Notes: generated by a model not told the origin, from the letters alone. Counted from the first letter of the stretch, positions 53,006-62,339 are shown. The stretch: DNA of 64,000 nucleotides from Microbacterium sp. 4R-513 (GCF_011046485.1 NZ_CP049256.1:2852001-2916000), one strand, 5' to 3'. Program-made: numbers and translations.

Positions 53006-54409
53006 TCATCCCGGGTGGGTCATCGAGAGCAGGTCGAGCTTCTCGTCCAGCTGCTCGAGCGTGAGCTCGCCCCGTTCGACATAGCCGAGGTCGAGGACCG
53101 CCTCGCGCACCGTGATGCCCTTGGCAACCGAGTGCTTCGCGATCTTGGCCGCCGCCTCGTAGCCGATGAGCTTGTTGAGGGGGGTCACGATCGACGGCGA
53201 CATGCCCGCGTACGCCGTCGCGCGGTCGACGTTGGCCTGCAGGCCGTCGATCGTCTTGTCGGCGAGGATTCGCATCGAGTTGGCGAGGAGGCGGATCGAC
53301 TCGAGGATCGCCGTCCCCATGACCGGGATCGCGACGTTCAGTTCGAAGAGTCCCGACGCGCCCGCCCAGGCGATCGTCGCGTCGTTGCCGATGACGCGGG
53401 CGCACACCATGAGCGTCGCCTCCGGCACGACGGGGTTGACCTTGCCGGGCATGATCGACGACCCGGGCTGCAGGTCGGGGATGTGCAGCTCGCCGAGACC
53501 GGTGTTGGGGCCCGAGCCCATCCACCGCAGGTCGTTGTTGATCTTGGTGAGCGAGACGGCGATCGTCCGCAGAGCGCCGGATGCCTCGACGAGACCGTCG
53601 CGGTTGGCCTGAGCCTCGAAGTGGTCCTTCGCCTCGGTGATCGGCAGCTCGGTGTCGGCCACGATCAGCTCGATGACCCGCTGCGGGAAGCCGAGCGGGG
53701 TGTTGATGCCCGTGCCGACGGCCGTGCCGCCGAGCGGCACCTCTGCGACGCGCGGGAGGACCGCCTGAACGCGCTCGATCCCGAGGCGGATCTGACGGGC
53801 GTAACCGCCGAACTCCTGGCCGAGGGTCACCGGAGTCGCGTCCATCAGGTGCGTGCGGCCGGACTTGACGACGCTCTTCCACTCCTCGGCCTTCGCCTCG
53901 AGGGCGACGGCGAGGTGGTCGAGGGCGGGGATCAGGTCGTCGATGAGCTCCTGCGTCACGGCGATGTGGACGGAGGTGGGGAAGACGTCGTTCGACGACT
54001 GCGACGCGTTGACGTGGTCGTTGGGGTGCACCGTCTGGCCGAGGTCCTGCGTCGCGAGCGTCGCGAGCACCTCGTTCATGTTCATGTTCGACGACGTCCC
54101 GCTGCCGGTCTGGTAGACGTCGATGGGGAACTGGTCGGCGTACTCACCGGCGATGATGCGATCTGCCGCGCGGCCGATCGCGTCGGCGATCGTGCCGTCG
54201 AGGGTGCCGAGCTCCTTGTTCGCGAGCGCCGCGGCCTTCTTGATGCGCGCGAGCGCGACGATCTGCGCCGGGTCGAGGGCATCTCCCGAGATGGGGAAGT
54301 TCTCGACCGCGCGCTGGGTCTGCGCGGCGTAGAGGGCGTTCCTCGGCACGCGCACCTCGCCCATGGTGTCGTGCTCGATGCGGTACTCGGTCTCGCTCAT
54401 GTCGGTCAC
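53006..54409 (-). CDS. fumC: Fumarate hydratase, class II
   Basis: 467 residues. Interconverts fumarate and malate in the TCA cycle. The superfamily signature [11 protein letters not shown], the substrate loops [18 protein letters not shown] [10 protein letters not shown] and [12 protein letters not shown], and the catalytic region [18 protein letters not shown] are complete. GTG 54409 is chosen because GGAGG lies 8 bases before it; ATG 54400 or GTG 54424 are alternatives. It is the last gene of the minus-strand run that begins with xseA, 31 bases after the carbonic anhydrase gene. Confidence 0.97.
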   Translation of the reverse strand: MTDMSETEYRIEHDTMGEVRVPRNALYAAQTQRAVENFPISGDALDPAQIVALARIKKAAALANKELGTLDGTIADAIGRAADRIIAGEYADQFPIDVYQTGSGTSSNMNMNEVLATLATQDLGQTVHPNDHVNASQSSNDVFPTSVHIAVTQELIDDLIPALDHLAVALEAKAEEWKSVVKSGRTHLMDATPVTLGQEFGGYARQIRLGIERVQAVLPRVAEVPLGGTAVGTGINTPLGFPQRVIELIVADTELPITEAKDHFEAQANRDGLVEASGALRTIAVSLTKINNDLRWMGSGPNTGLGELHIPDLQPGSSIMPGKVNPVVPEATLMVCARVIGNDATIAWAGASGLFELNVAIPVMGTAILESIRLLANSMRILADKTIDGLQANVDRATAYAGMSPSIVTPLNKLIGYEAAAKIAKHSVAKGITVREAVLDLGYVERGELTLEQLDEKLDLLSMTHPG

Positions 54410-54440
54410 GTCTTCGTCCTCCACAGTGTCCGGGGTGATG

Positions 54441-55120
54441 TCAGGCGGCGGTGCCCGCGCTGCTGATGTCGGCGGCGTCGTCGGTCTGGCCGGCGTCGCC
54501 GATGATGATGCTCGGCACGGCCGTGCCCTCGGCGAGCCGGTAGTTGGCGCCGACGATCGCCACGCGACCCTCGGCGACGGCGTCGCTGATGAGCTCCGAC
54601 GAGTGCAGCAGCTCGGCGACGGTGTCCTTCAGGTGCTCCCGGCCGACGATCTCGGGATCGACGGCGGTGCCGCCGTCGCCGGCGCGGATGACGCGGCGCA
54701 CGGCCGGGACGATGGGCGCGATCTGGCGCCAGATGTTCGGGGGAGTGCCGGGGCATCCGTCTTCGTGCTCTCGATCGCCGCGCCCACGGCACCGCAGGCG
54801 TCGTGGCCGAGCACGACGATGAGCGGCACTTCGAGCACCGCCACGGCGTACTCGAGGCTGCCGATGACCGAATTGGAGATGACCTGACCCGCATTGCGGA
54901 TAACGAACAGATCGCCGAGGCCCTCGTCGAAGATGATCTCGGCCGCGAGACGCGAGTCGGAGCAGCCGAAGAGGGCGGCCCGCGGACGCTGGCCGTCGGC
55001 GAGCTCGTGCCGTCGCTCGACGTCCTGACGCGGATGCCGCGGCTCGCCCGCGACGAAGCGCTCGTTGCCCTGCACCATCTCCTGCCACACCTTGCGGGGG
55101 GTCAGCGTCTCTTCGGTCAT
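54441..55120 (-). pseudogene. Beta-class carbonic anhydrase, frameshifted
   Basis: Beta-carbonic anhydrases hydrate CO2 with a zinc held by Cys, His and Cys. From ATG 55120 (SD GGAGG) the frame shows LFGCSDSRLAAE (first Cys, Asp-Arg dyad) and IVVLGHDACGAVGAAIE (His and second Cys), then fails after STKTDAP. The neighbouring frame continues GTPPNIWRQIAPIVPAVRRV and runs to [10 protein letters not shown] and a TGA at 54441. Adding one G to the G4 run 54750-54753 (plus strand) joins them into a normal protein of about 226 residues. All catalytic residues precede the break. Confidence 0.9.
54750..54753. other. G4 run at the carbonic anhydrase frameshift
   Basis: One extra G here restores TKTDAPGTPPNIWRQ in a single frame; the G5 run at 54739-54743 is an alternative site. 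Confidence 0.7.
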
Positions 55121-55187
55121 CGAGCCTCCTCGTCGGTCCTTCGGTCGGTCGCCGCCCGGTATCCCGAGCGGTGCAGCCTGTCTTCGG

Positions 55188-55829
55188 TCACTGGGCGTCC
55201 TGCGCGATCGCCTTCACCTGGTCGGCGACGGACTTCGCCGCCGTCTCGACCGTCTTCTCGTCGGTCGAGCCGTAGATCATGACGGTGTCAGGCCCCGCCG
55301 GTGTGCTCAGCGCGATCGACACATTGCCGGCACGGGCGGGGTCGGGGATGTCGTAGACCGTCCACTCGACGCCGTCGATCGTCGTGGTGCCCGACGCGTC
55401 GGCCCCCTTGAGCACGCGAGTGGGCCACGCGGCATCCGCGTCGAAGCCCTGCGCGATGCGCAGATAGCCGGATGCCTCGCTCGGCACGTAGACGATCGTC
55501 CAGGCGCCGACCGAATCGCCCTCGACGGCGGCGCTGTTGGCACGCCAGGTGTCGGGCACGTCGGGGACGAGGACCGTGCGATCTTCAGCGGAGGAGACGT
55601 CGGCGGCCACGGAGGCGACATCGACGGGCTCGCGCTCGGGGATCGAGCCTCGCGGCACGGCGAACACGATGATGAGGACGACGGTCAGCGTCGCGAGAAG
55701 AGCGGCGATGAGATTGCGGGTGTTCTGGCTGGAGCGGTAGGCGGCCGAGAACTGCGCCTTGCGGTCTGCGGTCTCTTCGGGGGTCTCGGGGCGGCCGAGC
55801 TCGGCGACGATGCGGGGAGCCCTGGCCAT
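55188..55829 (-). CDS. DUF4245 membrane protein
   Basis: 213 residues from ATG 55829 ([19 protein letters not shown]). One membrane helix (NLIAALLATLTVVLIIVFAVP) is followed by an external domain with WRANSAAVEGDSVGAWTIVY and VLKGADASGTTTIDGVEWTVYD, the usual DUF4245 blocks. The family is actinobacterial and normally neighbours xseB, as here: its ATG overlaps the xseB stop (ATGA). Function unknown. Confidence 0.92.
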   Translation of the reverse strand: MARAPRIVAELGRPETPEETADRKAQFSAAYRSSQNTRNLIAALLATLTVVLIIVFAVPRGSIPEREPVDVASVAADVSSAEDRTVLVPDVPDTWRANSAAVEGDSVGAWTIVYVPSEASGYLRIAQGFDADAAWPTRVLKGADASGTTTIDGVEWTVYDIPDPARAGNVSIALSTPAGPDTVMIYGSTDEKTVETAAKSVADQVKAIAQDAQ

Positions 55830-56110
55830 CACGACTCCGTGGCCGCGCTGTCGCCGGTACGGCTGCTGCTCGCGCCGTTCGGGCTCGCAGCGGCGGTCGA
55901 GGACCGTGCCGCATCGAGTCGGCGCTTGGCGCCGAGGAGCCATTCCTCACAGCGCTCCGCGAGGGCCTCGCCGCGCTCCCAGAGGGCCAGCGACTGCTCC
56001 AGGGTGGGAGCGCCCTGCTCGAGCTCGGCGACGACGCGCACGAGCTCATCCCGGGCCTGCTCGAACGACAGTGTCGCGACGTCGGAAAGCCCTTCGCTCG
56101 ACACGCTCAT
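55829..56110 (-). CDS. xseB: Exodeoxyribonuclease VII small subunit
   Basis: 93 residues. The XseB helical hairpin is plain: [43 protein letters not shown], ending LDAA. It binds XseA to form exonuclease VII, which degrades single-stranded DNA. ATG 56110 is chosen because TAAGAT lies 7 bases upstream; an ATG three codons earlier overlaps that box. The C-terminal 20 residues are Ser/Ala-rich. Confidence 0.94.
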   Translation of the reverse strand: MSVSSEGLSDVATLSFEQARDELVRVVAELEQGAPTLEQSLALWERGEALAERCEEWLLGAKRRLDAARSSTAAASPNGASSSRTGDSAATES

Positions 56111-56117
56111 GGCCTCC

Positions 56118-56123
56118 ATCTTA
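56118..56123 (-). promoter_or_regulatory. -10 box (TAAGAT) upstream of xseB
   Basis: TAAGAT on the minus strand, 7 bases before the ATG at 56110, lies in the 60-base gap after xseA and could drive xseB onwards. Confidence 0.4.
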
Positions 56124-56170
56124 GTTCGGCGTCCCGACGGGCTCCCGCCAGGTGCCTCGATGTGGAGTGA

Positions 56171-57469
56171 TCACGAAGCGCCCCGCTGGGCGCCGTCGCC
56201 CTCCGCGATCTCGCCGTCCGACCGCGCCGCGAACGACCCGCGACCGACGGTCACGACGACGGAGGAGCCGGCGGGTGCCTGCGCCGCGTCGCGCACGATC
56301 ACACCATCCGACAGGTGGGCGATCGCGTAGCCGCGCGCGAGCGTCGAGGCGGGTGAGAGCGCGCGCAGCGTCGCGCGCAGCTCGGCCGCATGGCGACTCT
56401 GCGCGTCGAGGGCGCGGTCGACGATGTCGCGACCGCGCGACGAGAGCAGCCAGAGCTGCTGCGCGCGCGAGTCGAGCATCGACTCCGGTGCCCGCAGGGC
56501 CGGACGCGAGCGCAGCTGCTCGAGCTGGGCGATGTCGTGCTGCAGGCGATGGGTCAGGCGCATCGTGAGCCGCGACCGCAGCTGGGCGACGATCGCGCGC
56601 TGCTCCGCGACATCCGGCACGATCCTCTTCGCGGCGTCCGTCGGCGTCGAAGCGCGCAGGTCCGCGACGTCGTCGAGGAGCGGGTGGTCGTTCTCGTGCC
56701 CGATCGCGCTGACGACGGGAGTGGATGCCGCGGCCACCGCCCGCACGAGCCGCTCGTCGCTGAAGCCGAGCAGCGTCTGCGGATCGCCGCCGCCGCGTGC
56801 GATGACGATGACGTCGACGTCGGGAGCGGCATCCAGTGCCTTCAGAGCCGCGATCGTCTCGGGGACGCAGCGCTCGCCCTGGACGGCGGCGTACTTCGTG
56901 CGGAAGCTCACCTGCGGCCAGCGCAGCTCGGCGTTGCGGTGGACGTCCTTCTCGGCGTCCGAGTTCTCACCCGTGATGAGCCCGATCGTGTGCGGGAGGA
57001 AAGGCAGCGGCTTCTTTCGCGCGGTGTCGAAGAGGCCCTCGGCGCGCAGCTGCGCGCGGAGTCGCTCCAGGCGCTCGAGCTGGTCGCCGAGGCCGACGTG
57101 CCGCATCGACGAGACCGTGAAGCTGAAGTCACCCTGCTTGACGAAGTAGTCGGCCTTGACGCATGCGATCACGTGGTCGCCGACCTTGAGGTCGCCCGGC
57201 ACGCGGGCGAGCGTCTTCGACCACAGCCGGAACGAGATGAGGGAGTCGGATCCGAGGTCTTTCAGGCGTCCGAAGACGTTGCCGCCGCGCATGTTCCAGG
57301 ACGTGATCTCGCCCTCGACCCAGACGAAGCCCCACTTCTCGATGAAGCCCCGGATCGTCTCGTTGAGCCGCGCGACGGACGTGGGCGCCTGCGGGCTGGA
57401 CTCCCGCGGGTGCACCGCGTCGGACGGCGGCGGTTCCCCCGGCACGGTCTCGGGCCGGAACGTCGTCAT
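56171..57469 (-). CDS. xseA: Exodeoxyribonuclease VII large subunit
   Basis: 432 residues. The N-terminal OB fold (FIEKWGFVWVEGEITSWNMRGGNVFGRLKD) and the catalytic domain (GLITGENSDAEKDVHRNAELRWP, DVIVIARGGGDPQTLLGFSDERLVRAV, STPVVSAIGHENDHPLLDDVAD) match XseA, as do the later coiled coil and the C-terminal LARGYAIAHL. The ATG at 57469 overlaps the stop of a 20-codon leader frame whose peptide copies the XseA N-terminus (MTTF.PE.VP), so initiation is probably coupled. The first 25 residues are Pro-rich and outside the conserved fold. Confidence 0.95.
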   Translation of the reverse strand: MTTFRPETVPGEPPPSDAVHPRESSPQAPTSVARLNETIRGFIEKWGFVWVEGEITSWNMRGGNVFGRLKDLGSDSLISFRLWSKTLARVPGDLKVGDHVIACVKADYFVKQGDFSFTVSSMRHVGLGDQLERLERLRAQLRAEGLFDTARKKPLPFLPHTIGLITGENSDAEKDVHRNAELRWPQVSFRTKYAAVQGERCVPETIAALKALDAAPDVDVIVIARGGGDPQTLLGFSDERLVRAVAAASTPVVSAIGHENDHPLLDDVADLRASTPTDAAKRIVPDVAEQRAIVAQLRSRLTMRLTHRLQHDIAQLEQLRSRPALRAPESMLDSRAQQLWLLSSRGRDIVDRALDAQSRHAAELRATLRALSPASTLARGYAIAHLSDGVIVRDAAQAPAGSSVVVTVGRGSFAARSDGEIAEGDGAQRGAS

Positions 57470-57528
57470 CGGATGTCACCCGCGGGCGGCGCCCCGGTGG
57501 GCACGGCCTCCGGCTGGAAGGTGGTCAT
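57466..57528 (-). CDS. 20-residue leader peptide duplicating the XseA N-terminus
   Basis: MTTFQPEAVPTGAPPAGDIR, stop overlapping the xseA start (ATGA). GGAGGA lies 5 bases before its ATG, a better ribosome site than xseA itself has. The matching xseA start reads MTTFRPETVPGEPPPSD, so this looks like a tandem duplication of about 60 bases in which the first copy acquired a stop. It would be translated and would feed ribosomes onto xseA. Confidence 0.6.
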   Translation of the reverse strand: MTTFQPEAVPTGAPPAGDIR

Positions 57529-57576
57529 GGGATTCCTCCATCGGCGGACGCCCAGGTCGGGTGCCTGCGCCGCGGA

Positions 57577-57582
57577 TAGGAT
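57577..57582 (+). promoter_or_regulatory. -10 box (TAGGAT) of ispH
   Basis: TAGGAT stands 6 bases before the GTG at 57589. Confidence 0.55.
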
Positions 57583-57588
57583 CGAGGG

Positions 57589-58662
57589 GTGAAGTCGGCC
57601 TCTACGCTCTCCGCGGTCCGCATGCCCGTCCCGCGCATCCCGCGGCGGCGTGAGCGCCTCAAGGATATCCCGGTCGGCGGACAGAAGCGGGTGCTCCTCG
57701 CCTCGCCGCGGGGCTACTGCGCAGGGGTCGACCGCGCGGTCATCGCCGTCGAGAAGGCGCTCGAGCGCTTCGGCGCGCCCGTCTACGTGCGCAAGCAGAT
57801 CGTGCACAACATCCACGTCGTGACCGAGCTCGAGCAGAAGGGCGCCATCTTCGTCGAAGAGGTCGACGAGGTGCCCGAGGGTGCCCACGTCGTGTTCAGC
57901 GCGCACGGCGTCTCGCCGGCGGTCGTGAACGCGGCATCCGATCGCGGCCTCCAGGCGATCGACGCGACCTGTCCGCTCGTGACGAAGGTGCACCGCGAGG
58001 CCGTGCGGTTCGCCCGCGACGACTTCGAGATCCTCCTCATCGGCCACCTGGGGCACGAGGAGGTCGAGGGAACGGCGGGCGAGGCCCCTGATCACGTCAC
58101 GATCGTGAACTCTCCCGATGAGGCCGACACGGTCGTGGTGCGCGACCCCGACAAGGTCGTGTGGCTGTCGCAGACGACGCTGTCGGTCGACGAGACGATG
58201 GAGACCGTGCGCCGGCTGCGCCAGCGGTTCCCGAACCTGCAGGATCCGCCGTCCGACGACATCTGCTACGCGACGCAGAACCGGCAGGTCGCGATCAAGA
58301 AGGTCGCGAAGGATGCCGATCTCGTGATCGTCGTCGGATCGGCGAACTCGTCCAACAGCGTGCGGCTCGTCGAGGTCGCGCTCGAGTACGGCGCCAAGGC
58401 CGCGTACCGGGTGGACTACGCCGACGAGGTCGAGCAGGCGTGGCTCGAGGGCGTCGAGACGGTCGGCGTGACGTCGGGCGCATCGGTTCCCGAGGTGCTG
58501 GTCCAGGAGGTGCTCGAAGAGCTCGCCGGTGCCGGCTACCGCTCGGTCGAAGAGGTGCGGACGGCCGAAGAAGACCTCATGTTCTCGCTCCCCAAGGAGC
58601 TGCGATCGGATGCGGCGGGCAAGCGCGTGGACCGCGCGCTCGGCGGGCGGAGCCGCGCGTGA
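57589..58662 (+). CDS. ispH: 4-hydroxy-3-methylbut-2-enyl diphosphate reductase
   Basis: 357 residues. Last step of the non-mevalonate isoprenoid pathway, giving IPP and DMAPP. The three iron-sulfur Cys are in [23 protein letters not shown] and [11 protein letters not shown]. The substrate His residues are in [10 protein letters not shown] and FSAHGVSP, and [11 protein letters not shown] is present. GTG 57589 gives a leaderless mRNA and an N-terminal extension of about 30 basic residues, common in actinobacteria. The stop overlaps the next gene (GTGA). Confidence 0.97.
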   Translation: MKSASTLSAVRMPVPRIPRRRERLKDIPVGGQKRVLLASPRGYCAGVDRAVIAVEKALERFGAPVYVRKQIVHNIHVVTELEQKGAIFVEEVDEVPEGAHVVFSAHGVSPAVVNAASDRGLQAIDATCPLVTKVHREAVRFARDDFEILLIGHLGHEEVEGTAGEAPDHVTIVNSPDEADTVVVRDPDKVVWLSQTTLSVDETMETVRRLRQRFPNLQDPPSDDICYATQNRQVAIKKVAKDADLVIVVGSANSSNSVRLVEVALEYGAKAAYRVDYADEVEQAWLEGVETVGVTSGASVPEVLVQEVLEELAGAGYRSVEEVRTAEEDLMFSLPKELRSDAAGKRVDRALGGRSRA

Positions 58663-59249
58663 CGAACGCCACCCCGGCGCAGCCTGAGCGCCCTCGCCCG
58701 GAATACGGGGAGTACGCCACGCCCGAGGAGCAGCGGGCGCGCATCCAGCAGCCTGATGCGACCTGGGCGCTCGACACGGGACAGGCGCTCGAGCCCGGCC
58801 AGGCACCCGAGGCTGCGCCGCAGCAGGCGGCTGCGCCGCAGCGCTGGCCCGTCGACACCTCTGCCGAAGCCGCGCGCTCGGGACGCAACATCGACCGGGT
58901 GGTGACGCTGTCGCTTCTCATCGTCGGGGCCTTCAACGTGGTGTTCACGGCGATCTCATACTTCAACCTGCCCGCTCTCGCGGACCAGGCGATGCAGATC
59001 ATCGGGATCCCAGGAAGCTTCACCAACGTCGAGGCCGCGCGTCTCTGGGGCCCGATCGCCGCGATCGTCCTGATCGTCGGCTTCCTCGCCACCGCATTGT
59101 TCGCCTGGCGGCGGCTGAGCAAGGGCAAGCTCGCGTGGTGGATCCCCGTGGTCGGCGCCGTGATCACCTACCTGCTGGTGTACGTGTGCCTCGCCGTGCC
59201 GCTGCTCGGTGACCCCGCGTTCGTCGAATACGCCACCAACCCCCGCTGA
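58659..59249 (+). CDS. Membrane protein of unknown function (DUF6264-like)
   Basis: 196 residues. A polar N-terminal half ([19 protein letters not shown], then Gln/Ala/Pro-rich) precedes three membrane helices (about 85-105, 125-150 and 165-185). It resembles the DUF6264 proteins of Microbacteriaceae, but this match is from memory of the layout. GTG 58659 overlaps the ispH stop by 4 bases, so it is translated with ispH. Confidence 0.82.
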   Translation: MTNATPAQPERPRPEYGEYATPEEQRARIQQPDATWALDTGQALEPGQAPEAAPQQAAAPQRWPVDTSAEAARSGRNIDRVVTLSLLIVGAFNVVFTAISYFNLPALADQAMQIIGIPGSFTNVEAARLWGPIAAIVLIVGFLATALFAWRRLSKGKLAWWIPVVGAVITYLLVYVCLAVPLLGDPAFVEYATNPR

Positions 59250-59293
59250 TCCCGCCCGGGTCCATACTCGAACTGCGCGACCGCTGGGACTGG

Positions 59294-59318
59294 TGAACCT
59301 TCCGGCTCGCCCACTCGT
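59294..59318 (+). promoter_or_regulatory. Possible ECF-sigma promoter upstream of the sigma gene
   Basis: TGAACC (59294-59299), 16 bases, CGT (59316-59318). ECF promoters commonly have an AAC core at -35 and CGT at -10. Autoregulation of the sigma/anti-sigma pair is inferred. GAGGAGG follows before the ATG at 59342. Confidence 0.4.
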
Positions 59319-59341
59319 GGTCTCCTTCGAGGAGGTGTGCG

Positions 59342-59848
59342 ATGCCAGACGACGACGACGCTCGGCTCACTGCGCTCTACGACGCGCACGCGGCGCCGGT
59401 CTGGCGCTACGTCGTGAAGCTGACCGGCGATCGGGCCGGCGCCGACGACGTCGTGCAGGAGACGCTGCTGCGCGCGTGGCGCACACCGAAGATCCTCGCC
59501 CAGGACCCTTCCACGACGCGGGCCTGGATGATCACCGTCGCCCGCCGCATCGTCATCGACGAGGCGCGCAGCGCCCGTCGGCGGCATGAGCGCACGGTGG
59601 CCGAGCTCCCCGAGAACGCGACCGGCGACAACACAGACGCGCTGTTCGAGGCGATCCTCATCCAGGAGGCGCTGGCGGTTCTGACCGCCGACCACCGCGC
59701 TGTCATCGTCAAGGCCTACTATCGCGGCCTCAGCATCTCGCAGACGGCCGTCGAGCTCGGCATCCCCGAGGGCACCGTCAAATCGCGACTTCATTACGGG
59801 CTGCGCGCGCTGCGGCTCGCACTTCAGGAGAGGGGGGTGACCCGATGA
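59342..59848 (+). CDS. ECF-type RNA polymerase sigma factor
   Basis: 168 residues. Region 2 is LYDAHAAPVWRYVVKLTGD with GADDVVQETLLRAWR, where the -10 recognition helix lies. Region 4 is VLTADHRAVIVKAYYRGLSISQTAVELGIPEGTVKSRLHYGLRAL, the -35 helix-turn-helix. Type and pairing match the SigL/SigK-like ECF groups of actinobacteria. ATG 59342 follows GAGGAGG by 6-7 bases. The anti-sigma gene overlaps the stop by 4 bases. Confidence 0.95.
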   Translation: MPDDDDARLTALYDAHAAPVWRYVVKLTGDRAGADDVVQETLLRAWRTPKILAQDPSTTRAWMITVARRIVIDEARSARRRHERTVAELPENATGDNTDALFEAILIQEALAVLTADHRAVIVKAYYRGLSISQTAVELGIPEGTVKSRLHYGLRALRLALQERGVTR

Positions 59849-60546
59849 ACCCCGACCACACGCACTTCGCGCAGTGGGATGCCGCCTACGTGCTGGGTGC
59901 GCTCTCGCCGAGCGACCGTCGCGACTTCGAAGCGCATCTCGACGAGTGTCCCGACTGCCGCCGGGCGATCGCGGAGCTCACTCCGACGGTCGGCCTGCTC
60001 TCGCGCATCTCTGCGCAGGATGCCGAGGCGATCGACGACGACGATCTCGACGAGGACTCGGCCGGCTCCGCCGCCGTGCTCTCGCTGGCGCGCGAGCGAT
60101 CGCGCCGCCGTCGGCGCCTCCGCGTCGTGGCCCTCGTGGCGGCGGCCGTGCTCGTCATCGCGGCGGTCGCCGTGCCGCTGTCGGTCTCGAGCTTCGTTCC
60201 GCGGCCGACCGAGTCGTTCGCGCTGCAGAGCACGACCGACGTGCCGCTCGAGGCGAGCGTGCAGCTGACGTCGGTCGGCTGGGGCACGCGCATCGAGCTC
60301 AGCTGCCGGTATCCGGAGGATGACGAGTCCGGAGCGCCCGAGGAGGGCTGGACGTACGCCCTCACCGTCGTCGACAGCGCCGGCGAGGCGTCGAACGTCT
60401 CGACCTGGCGCTCGAGGCCGGGTGCGAACGCCCGGTTGCAGGCAGGGACCGCGCTCGACGTCTCGGACATCCGCAGCGTCGAGATCCGCACGATGTCGGG
60501 CCAGATCCTGATGTCGTACGACCTTCCGCAGACCTCCGAGGGTTGA
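59845..60546 (+). CDS. Membrane anti-sigma factor with zinc finger
   Basis: 233 residues. The cytoplasmic N-terminus has the zf-HC2 motif AHLDECPDCRRAI (His-x3-Cys-x2-Cys) after WDAAYVLGALSPSDR, the usual anti-sigma opening. One membrane helix (VVALVAAAVLVIAAVAVPL, about 92-112) leads to an external RskA-like domain. It should hold the adjacent sigma factor inactive until proteolysed or altered. ATG 59845 overlaps the sigma stop. Confidence 0.94.
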   Translation: MNPDHTHFAQWDAAYVLGALSPSDRRDFEAHLDECPDCRRAIAELTPTVGLLSRISAQDAEAIDDDDLDEDSAGSAAVLSLARERSRRRRRLRVVALVAAAVLVIAAVAVPLSVSSFVPRPTESFALQSTTDVPLEASVQLTSVGWGTRIELSCRYPEDDESGAPEEGWTYALTVVDSAGEASNVSTWRSRPGANARLQAGTALDVSDIRSVEIRTMSGQILMSYDLPQTSEG

Positions 60547-60659
60547 CGGGCACGACTTTCCTGAAGGTCGGGGGAGCGGCGCGAGCTTCGGCAGACGACC
60601 GAGAGCCCGACGCGCACGGCGCGACGGGAACGTCGGCGCCCGGGCCGGACGCTCCCGCT

Positions 60660-60665
60660 TAGGAT
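60660..60665 (+). promoter_or_regulatory. -10 box (TAGGAT) of the MOSC gene
   Basis: TAGGAT stands 6 bases before the ATG at 60672. The 125-base gap before it holds a weak hairpin after the anti-sigma gene and nothing else recognisable. Confidence 0.5.
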
Positions 60666-60671
60666 GACGGG

Positions 60672-61220
60672 ATGCCTCGCCTCCTCGCCGTCTGCGTCGT
60701 GCACGAGCTGCGTCCCGATTCCGGAAACGGCGTGACCGCGATCGACAAGCGGCCGGCTCCCGGTCCGGTTCGGATCCGCGCCTTCGGCGCGTACGGCGAT
60801 GTGCAGGCGGATCGGAAGCACCACGGCGGCCTCGACAAGGCGCTCTACGCCTACAGCCAGGAGGACGCCGAGTTCTGGGAGGGCGAGCTCGGGCGTGCGG
60901 TTCCGCCGGGCTTCTTCGGCGAGAACCTCCGCACCGAAGGCCTCGACGTCAACGCCGCCCGCATTGGTGAGCGGTGGCGGATCGGCTCGCGCGTCGAGGT
61001 CGAGGTGACGATGCCCCGCACGCCGTGCGGCACGTTCGCCCGCCGCATCGGCGGCTCCCACCAGCGCGGCTGGGTGAAGCGCTTCTCGGCCGAGCGCCGC
61101 CTCGGTCCCTACCTCCGTGTCATCCGCACGGGAACGATCCAGGCGGGTGACGAGATCACCGTCATCCCTGCACCCGACGGCGCGCCCGGCCTTCTGGACG
61201 TCTACCGCGACCCGGAGTGA
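60672..61220 (+). CDS. MOSC domain protein
   Basis: 182 residues, a stand-alone MOSC protein of the YiiM type. Visible blocks are GDVQADRKHHGGLDKALYAY, GFFGENLRTEGLDV, and MPRTPCGTFARR with the conserved Cys that can carry sulfur or bind molybdopterin. YiiM-like proteins reduce N-hydroxylated compounds with a molybdenum cofactor. A C-terminal segment (QAGDEITVI) completes the barrel. Convergent with fba. Confidence 0.92.
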   Translation: MPRLLAVCVVHELRPDSGNGVTAIDKRPAPGPVRIRAFGAYGDVQADRKHHGGLDKALYAYSQEDAEFWEGELGRAVPPGFFGENLRTEGLDVNAARIGERWRIGSRVEVEVTMPRTPCGTFARRIGGSHQRGWVKRFSAERRLGPYLRVIRTGTIQAGDEITVIPAPDGAPGLLDVYRDPE

Positions 61221-61254
61221 CCTGGCGCCGCCTCCGCCGTTCGCAGGAACGCGA

Positions 61255-61282
61255 ATGCCCCGGCCCGCGCGGGCCGGGGCAT
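61255..61282. terminator. Bidirectional terminator between the MOSC gene and fba
   Basis: A perfect 28-bp palindrome (arms ATGCCCCGGCCCGC and its reverse complement) between two convergent genes. Confidence 0.75.
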
Positions 61283-61310
61283 CCGTCGTCGATCTGGATG
61301 TCGAGCGTGA

Positions 61311-62339
61311 TCAGCTCTTCGACTGGCCGTAGGAGCCGAGCTGCTTCGTCGCCTCGACGACGCGGGCCGCCATGGCGGACTCGGCGACCTTGCCCCACGC
61401 GCGCGGGTCGTAGGCCTTCTTGTTGCCCACCTCGCCGTCGACCTTGAGGACGCCGTCGTAGTTCTGGAACATGAAGCCCGCGACCGAGCGCGTGAAGGCG
61501 TACTGGGTGTCAGTGTCGATGTTCATCTTCACGACGCCGTTCTGCACAGCAAGGGCGATCTCCTCGTCGGTCGAGCCGCTGCCGCCGTGGAAGACGAGGT
61601 CGAGGGGCTTCGGTCCGGTGCCGAACTGCGCCGCGATGCCCTCCTGGATCTCTCCGAGCAGCTCGGGCTTGAGCTTGACGTTGCCGGGCTTGTAGACGCC
61701 GTGCACGTTGCCGAAGGTGAGCGCCGCGATGTAGCGGCCGTTCTCGCCGAGGCCGAGCGCCTCGACGAACTTCGCCACGTCGCCCGTGGTCGTGTACAGG
61801 GCGTCGTTCGTGCCCTCGTGCTTGACGCCGTCCTCTTCGCCGCCGACGACGCCGATCTCGACCTCGAGGATCGCGTTGATGTTCTTGAGGCGGGGGAGCA
61901 GCTCCTTCGCGATCTCGACGTTCTCCTCGAGCGGCACGGCCGAGCCGTCCCACATGTGCGACTGGAAGATCGGGTTCCCGCCGGCCTTCACCTCTTCCTC
62001 CGAGGCGGCGATCAGCGGGAGGACGAAGTCCTCAAGCGCGGGCTTGGGGCAGTGGTCGGTGTGCAGCGCGACCGTGATCGGGTAGTTCTTGGCGACCTCG
62101 GTGGCGAACTTCGCGAAGGCGAGAGCGCCGGTCGCGCGGCCCTTCACCGTGTGGCCGGCGAAGTAGTCGGCGCCGCCCGTCGTGACCTGGATGATGCCGT
62201 CCGAGCCGGCCTCGGTGAGGCCCTGCAGGATCGCGTTGATCGACTGCGAGCTCGCCGCGTTGATCGCGGGGTACGCGAAGCCGCCGGCCTTCGCGCGGTC
62301 CAGCATCTCGGCGTACTGCTCTGGGGTGGCGACGGGCAT
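61311..62339 (-). CDS. fba: Fructose-bisphosphate aldolase, class II
   Basis: 342 residues. Cleaves fructose 1,6-bisphosphate in glycolysis and runs in reverse for gluconeogenesis. The zinc ligands are in VALHTDHCPKP and ALTFGNVHGVYKPG. LDLVFHGGSGSTDEE is the phosphate loop, and NIDTDTQYAFTRSV the active-site Asp region. AGGAG precedes ATG 62339. A -10-like TAGGCT on the minus strand at 62373-62378 gives a leader of about 27 bases. It is divergent from glpX, so opposite steps of the same sugar phosphate flux share one intergenic region. Confidence 0.97.
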   Translation of the reverse strand: MPVATPEQYAEMLDRAKAGGFAYPAINAASSQSINAILQGLTEAGSDGIIQVTTGGADYFAGHTVKGRATGALAFAKFATEVAKNYPITVALHTDHCPKPALEDFVLPLIAASEEEVKAGGNPIFQSHMWDGSAVPLEENVEIAKELLPRLKNINAILEVEIGVVGGEEDGVKHEGTNDALYTTTGDVAKFVEALGLGENGRYIAALTFGNVHGVYKPGNVKLKPELLGEIQEGIAAQFGTGPKPLDLVFHGGSGSTDEEIALAVQNGVVKMNIDTDTQYAFTRSVAGFMFQNYDGVLKVDGEVGNKKAYDPRAWGKVAESAMAARVVEATKQLGSYGQSKS

